Shown here: positions 5,729 through 8,367 of the stretch, piece after piece | How the letters are laid out: each line of letters opens with the position of its first letter | Numbering within the stretch: position 1 is the stretch's first letter | Position numbers and translations under genes: made by a program | DNA from: Deltaproteobacteria bacterium CG07_land_8_20_14_0_80_60_11 | GTDB taxonomy: Bacteria; Desulfobacterota; Desulfobaccia; Desulfobaccales; 0-14-0-80-60-11 | DNA: 8,367 bases | Reading direction: 5' to 3' | Assembly: GCA_002779455.1 (NCBI GenBank) | Contig: PEWM01000174.1 | Span: 1 to 8,367 of the forward strand | Notes under the pieces: generated by a model | Database searches by the model: none | What the model was told of the DNA's origin: nothing | The model's input: the letters and a program-made list of their open reading frames with translations, nothing else

Positions 5729-6381
5729 TGGGCTTAGAGTTAGAAATCATTCACGTCTTTCGGAGTTACAACGGCAATCCCATTCTCCGGGATTGTTCTT
5801 TTGCCTTCGCCGGCGGGCGCACTTACGTGTTGCAAGGTCCCAACGGCAGCGGCAAATCCACCCTGTTCCGCACCCTGGCCCTCTTGGAAAAATCCGATAG
5901 CGGCCGGGTAGAGTACCGGGACGGCGGCCGGATTCTTGCCGCCGACCTTGCATTGCGGCGCCGGATCACCCTGGTGCTCCCTCGCACCGGCATTTTCAAC
6001 ACCACGGTTTTCAAAAATGTGGCTTATGGCCTGAAGATCAGGGGGGTTAGCCGCGCCGAGATTGAGGCGCGGGTCAATGACGCCCTGCTGGCCGTGGGCC
6101 TGGGCCATAAGAAATGGCAACGGGCCTCGGAGCTTTCCAGCGGCGAAACCAAGCGCCTGGGGATTGCCCGGGCCATGGTGATTAACCCGGAAGTCTTCAT
6201 GCTCGATGAACCCACCGCCAACATTGACTCGGCCAATACGGCAATCATCGAGGACATCATCTTAAAGATGAGGCAAGATCGGCAGGCCATCATCCTCATG
6301 ATCACCCATGATCCGGCCCAGGCGCAGCGCCTGGGTGATGACCTGCTTTTGATGCAAGACGGCAAAATTATCCCGGCCTGA
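5728..6381 (+). CDS. tupC: Tungstate ABC transporter ATP-binding protein TupC
   Basis: A 217-residue ABC ATPase that powers tungstate import at the cytoplasmic face of TupB. Visible motifs are Walker A GPNGSGKST (37-45), the signature as LSSGETKRLGIARAM (136-150; Ser replaces the usual second-position Gly of LSGGQ), Walker B VFMLDEP (156-162) and the H-loop MITHD (191-195, H194). At the Q-loop, VLPRTGIFNTTV aligns without gaps to the usual VFQ-x-P-type segment, so the conserved Gln is replaced by P85; the following FNTTVFKNVAYGL is otherwise typical. It ends without a C-terminal regulatory (TOBE) domain, as in TupC rather than ModC. The ATG shares its A with the tupB stop. Being last, it is followed by a stem-loop at 6405-6422. 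Confidence 0.92.
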   Translation: MGLELEIIHVFRSYNGNPILRDCSFAFAGGRTYVLQGPNGSGKSTLFRTLALLEKSDSGRVEYRDGGRILAADLALRRRITLVLPRTGIFNTTVFKNVAYGLKIRGVSRAEIEARVNDALLAVGLGHKKWQRASELSSGETKRLGIARAMVINPEVFMLDEPTANIDSANTAIIEDIILKMRQDRQAIILMITHDPAQAQRLGDDLLLMQDGKIIPA

Positions 6382-6404
6382 CCGGCTCTCTGGGCGCGCC
6401 TCGA

Positions 6405-6430
6405 GACCACTAAAGAGTGGTCAATAATTT
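6405..6430 (+). terminator. Candidate terminator after tupC
   Basis: Perfect 7-bp arms GACCACT (6405-6411) and AGTGGTC (6416-6422) enclose an AAAG loop and are followed by AATAATTT. It sits 23 bp past the tupC stop. The tail is AT-rich but not a clean T run, so termination may be partial. Confidence 0.5.
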
Positions 6431-6578
6431 CCCTTAGAAAGATAACTTCTTATCAGTCGCGCTCCCAAACCCCAACCCTGCTTCAGCCCTTTTCTTCTCC
6501 CATATGCAAAGTGTTGCCCATTTCGCGGCCCAAGTGAACGAAAGTTAATAACTAAATCGGCTAACCCCATGAATTTAC

Positions 6579-6655
<77 letters not shown>

Positions 6656-6696
6656 GTGGTTGGTTTATTCACGGTAGTTGGTTTTCTATGGTTTTT

Positions 6697-6725
6697 TTTA
6701 TACCCCTTGAGCGAGAAAAGGTCAA
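6697..6725 (-). promoter_or_regulatory. Sigma70-type promoter of tRNA-Arg
   Basis: On the minus strand TTGACC (6725-6720) and TATAAA (6702-6697) are separated by exactly 17 nt. The -10 ends 41 nt before the tRNA 5' end, giving a leader of roughly 35 nt to be removed by RNase P. Both boxes are close to consensus, and the tRNA appears to be transcribed alone. Confidence 0.75.
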
Positions 6726-6975
6726 CTGGTTATCGCCGGGAAACGGGTTACCACCAGGGTGCAAAGCCCAGGTCCACGACCTTCCGGGCAGAATGACAAT
6801 ATGCAGGCGAATACATACATAAAATATTTGTTTGAGCGCAAACCGGCATAAAACGACGGGGGCAGAGAACCAGGCCTATCCATGAATACTCTGCCCGAAA
6901 AGAAGCCTTCTGCGGCTGCGCCACGGCCTCTGGCCCCAAAGGGTTCCGGTTACCTGGGGTATGAGAACTGCAAGC
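6726..6975. other. Intergenic region between tRNA-Arg promoter and priA
   Basis: This stretch, the larger part of the 320-bp gap between the tRNA and priA, holds no credible gene. It contains the long-loop inverted repeat at 6860-6896 and a weak 4-bp stem (6904-6907/6914-6917) which, read on the minus strand, is followed by TCTTTT and might help end priA transcription. Nothing else is recognised. Confidence 0.45.
6860..6896. repeat. Inverted repeat, 8-bp perfect arms, 21-nt loop
   Basis: GGGCAGAG (6860-6867) and CTCTGCCC (6889-6896) are exact reverse complements separated by 21 nt containing AGGCCT. It lies 80 bp past the priA stop in the direction of priA transcription. There is no T tract on either side, so it is not a standard terminator; it could be a processing or stabilising hairpin, or a protein site. 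Confidence 0.4.
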
Positions 6976-8367
6976 CTAAAACAGGGTGGACGGGTCGATG
7001 TCCAGGGTGAGGCTGAGGCGGGAGCGGGGAGGGGGGGTCCAGGCCCGGCGCAGGTGCTGGAGCAGATGCCCCAAAGGCGCCCGGCCGCAGCTCTTAATCA
7101 GGATTTGCCAGCGAAACCGGCCCTGGAGGCGGGTGAGACCCGCGGGGGCCGGCCCCAGAATGCGCACCCGTGAACGCAAGTCTTGATCCCCCATCCGCAG
7201 GTTTTCCAGGTCGGCGGCCAGGCGCCGGGCCTCCCGGGCCACGGTCTCTTCAATGGGGCCGCTCAGGCGAATCAGAGCCAGGCGGGTAAAAGGCGGGTAA
7301 CCCAGTTGCCGCCTGACCTCAAGCTCCCGCTGGAAAAAGCTCTCGTAATCCTGGGATTGCACCGTTTGGAAGACGTAGTGGTCCGGCTGGTAGGTCTGAA
7401 TCAGTACGGCGCCCTTGGCGGCGCCCCGGCCGGCCCGCCCGGCCACCTGGGACAGGAGCTGGAAGGTGCGCTCCCCGGCATGATACTCCGGGAAGAAGAG
7501 GCTGGTGTCCGCGGCGATGACCCCGACGAGCGTGACCTGGGGGAAATGGTGGCCCTTGGTGATCATCTGGGTGCCCACCAGGAAGTCCAGGTCCCTGGCG
7601 GCAAAGGCTTGCAAGACCTTGAGGGCCCGGCCGCTGTTCGGGGCCGTATCCCGGTCCAGGCGGGCCACCCGGGCGGTGGGGAAAAGCCTTCTCACCTCCG
7701 CCTCCACCTTTTCGGTGCCCACCCCGTAGCGTTTGATGGCGCTGGATTGGCATAGGGGGCAGCGCTCCGGCACCGCCTCGGTATAACCGCAGTAATGGCA
7801 GACCAGGCGGTCCTGGTCCTGGTGGTGGGTCAGGGCCACGCTGCAATGGCGGCACTGAAACACCTGGCCGCAAAAGAGGCAGAACACGGCCCGGGCGTAA
7901 CCCCGGCGATTGAGGAACAGCAAAGCCTGTTCCCCCCGGCGGAGCACCTCCGCCAGGGCCGTGAGCAGCGGCCGGGAGATCACCTTGAGACTTTTGTCGC
8001 CCCGCTGGGTCCGCAAGTCCACCAGCTGGATCTCGGGCAGGGTCTGGGGAGTGACCCGGCGGTCGAGTTTAAGATAGCGATATTTTCCTTCCCGGGCCGA
8101 GAAGCAGGAGGTCACCTGGGGGGTGGCCGAGACCAGGACCACGGCGGCGCCCGCCAGCTTGCCCCGGTAGAGGGCCACATCCCGGGCCTGGTAGAGGAGG
8201 CCGCCTTCTTGCTTGTAGGAGGGATCGTGTTCTTCATCCACCACCACCAACCCCAGGCGGGGCAGGGGGGCAAAAACGGCGGAGCGGGCCCCCACCACAA
8301 TATCCACTTCTCCCACCATGATGCGGCGCCATTGATCCACCCGAAAGGCCTCGGACAGGCCGCTGTG
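6976..8367 (-). CDS. priA: Primosomal replication-restart helicase PriA, C-terminal part
   Basis: A partial gene running off the right edge; the start lies outside. PriA rebuilds replication forks by recognising branched DNA, unwinding it 3' to 5' and loading the primosome. About 463 residues are visible, from HSGLSEAFR (the last nine codons of the window, typical PriA sequence). Counting from the Val codon at 8340: the DEEH helicase box is at 35-38, SATP at 71-74 and FLNRRGYA at 142-149. Eight Cys form two zinc sites (C154, C157, C163, C166, C181, C184, C194, C197). GTQMITKGHHFPQVT follows at 256-270, and the arginine-finger motif QVAGRAGRG at 298-306. The C-terminal domain contains GRFRWQILIK and ends LDIDPSTLF. 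The missing N-terminal third would carry the DNA-binding domains and Walker A. The GTG at 8340 is not the real start because homology continues upstream of it. Confidence 0.95.
   Translation of the reverse strand, partial: HSGLSEAFRVDQWRRIMVGEVDIVVGARSAVFAPLPRLGLVVVDEEHDPSYKQEGGLLYQARDVALYRGKLAGAAVVLVSATPQVTSCFSAREGKYRYLKLDRRVTPQTLPEIQLVDLRTQRGDKSLKVISRPLLTALAEVLRRGEQALLFLNRRGYARAVFCLFCGQVFQCRHCSVALTHHQDQDRLVCHYCGYTEAVPERCPLCQSSAIKRYGVGTEKVEAEVRRLFPTARVARLDRDTAPNSGRALKVLQAFAARDLDFLVGTQMITKGHHFPQVTLVGVIAADTSLFFPEYHAGERTFQLLSQVAGRAGRGAAKGAVLIQTYQPDHYVFQTVQSQDYESFFQRELEVRRQLGYPPFTRLALIRLSGPIEETVAREARRLAADLENLRMGDQDLRSRVRILGPAPAGLTRLQGRFRWQILIKSCGRAPLGHLLQHLRRAWTPPPRSRLSLTLDIDPSTLF

Noticed and set aside
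6389..6404. A near-copy of the 3' end of tRNA-Arg (TGGGCGCGCCTCGAGA against TGGCGCGCCCGAGA) as a possible attachment-site repeat
   Set aside because: The match needs two single-base gaps, is short and GC-rich, lies only about 180 bp from the tRNA, and no integrase is present.
6904..6917. Four-bp stem followed on the minus strand by TCTTTT as the priA terminator
   Set aside because: The stem is too short to call; it is mentioned only as a possibility in the intergenic entry.
7183..7755. 190-codon plus-strand open frame opposite priA
   Set aside because: Gly/Pro/Leu-rich antisense reading of a clear PriA gene; no independent evidence.

Overview
The window (about 58-60% GC by eye) looks like chromosomal DNA of an anaerobic Gram-negative bacterium. 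A complete tungstate ABC importer next to a ModE-type regulator, a PAS/HD-GYP protein and the protein style generally suggest a Desulfobacterota-like (sulfate-reducing or syntrophic) organism. This assignment is inference; no marker gene here settles it.

Layout. (1) 74-2637, minus strand: a probable run of an alpha/beta hydrolase, a 59-codon small ORF with a strong Shine-Dalgarno, and a PAS-PAS-HD-GYP cyclic-di-GMP phosphodiesterase candidate that starts at GTG. (2) 2638-3093: a divergent intergenic region with no convincing gene. It holds two inverted repeats, a possible ORF remnant, and an AT-rich promoter-like stretch. (3) 3094-6381, plus strand: a stand-alone ModE-type winged-helix regulator, a 5'-truncated TupA-like binding-protein remnant, then intact tupA, tupB and tupC, ending at a stem-loop near 6405-6422. 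(4) 6579-6655, minus: tRNA-Arg(ACG) with encoded CCA and its own well-formed sigma70-type promoter. (5) 6976 to the right edge, minus: the C-terminal two thirds of the primosomal helicase PriA.

How it works together. TupA binds tungstate in the periplasm, TupB is the membrane channel and TupC supplies ATP hydrolysis; tungsten would feed enzymes such as formate dehydrogenases or aldehyde oxidoreductases elsewhere in the genome. The ModE-like protein is the obvious candidate regulator, but it lacks the oxyanion-binding domain of classical ModE. The remnant between regulator and tupA suggests the locus once held two binding-protein genes.

Most worth a second look: the truncated binding-protein paralogue; a spaced box shared by the upstream regions of the regulator and the remnant; a proline in place of the Q-loop glutamine of TupC; the sharply AT-rich first PAS domain inside an otherwise GC-rich HD-GYP gene; and a three-cysteine cluster in its second PAS domain. 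I saw no CRISPR array, insertion sequence, prophage or clearly new multi-gene system.
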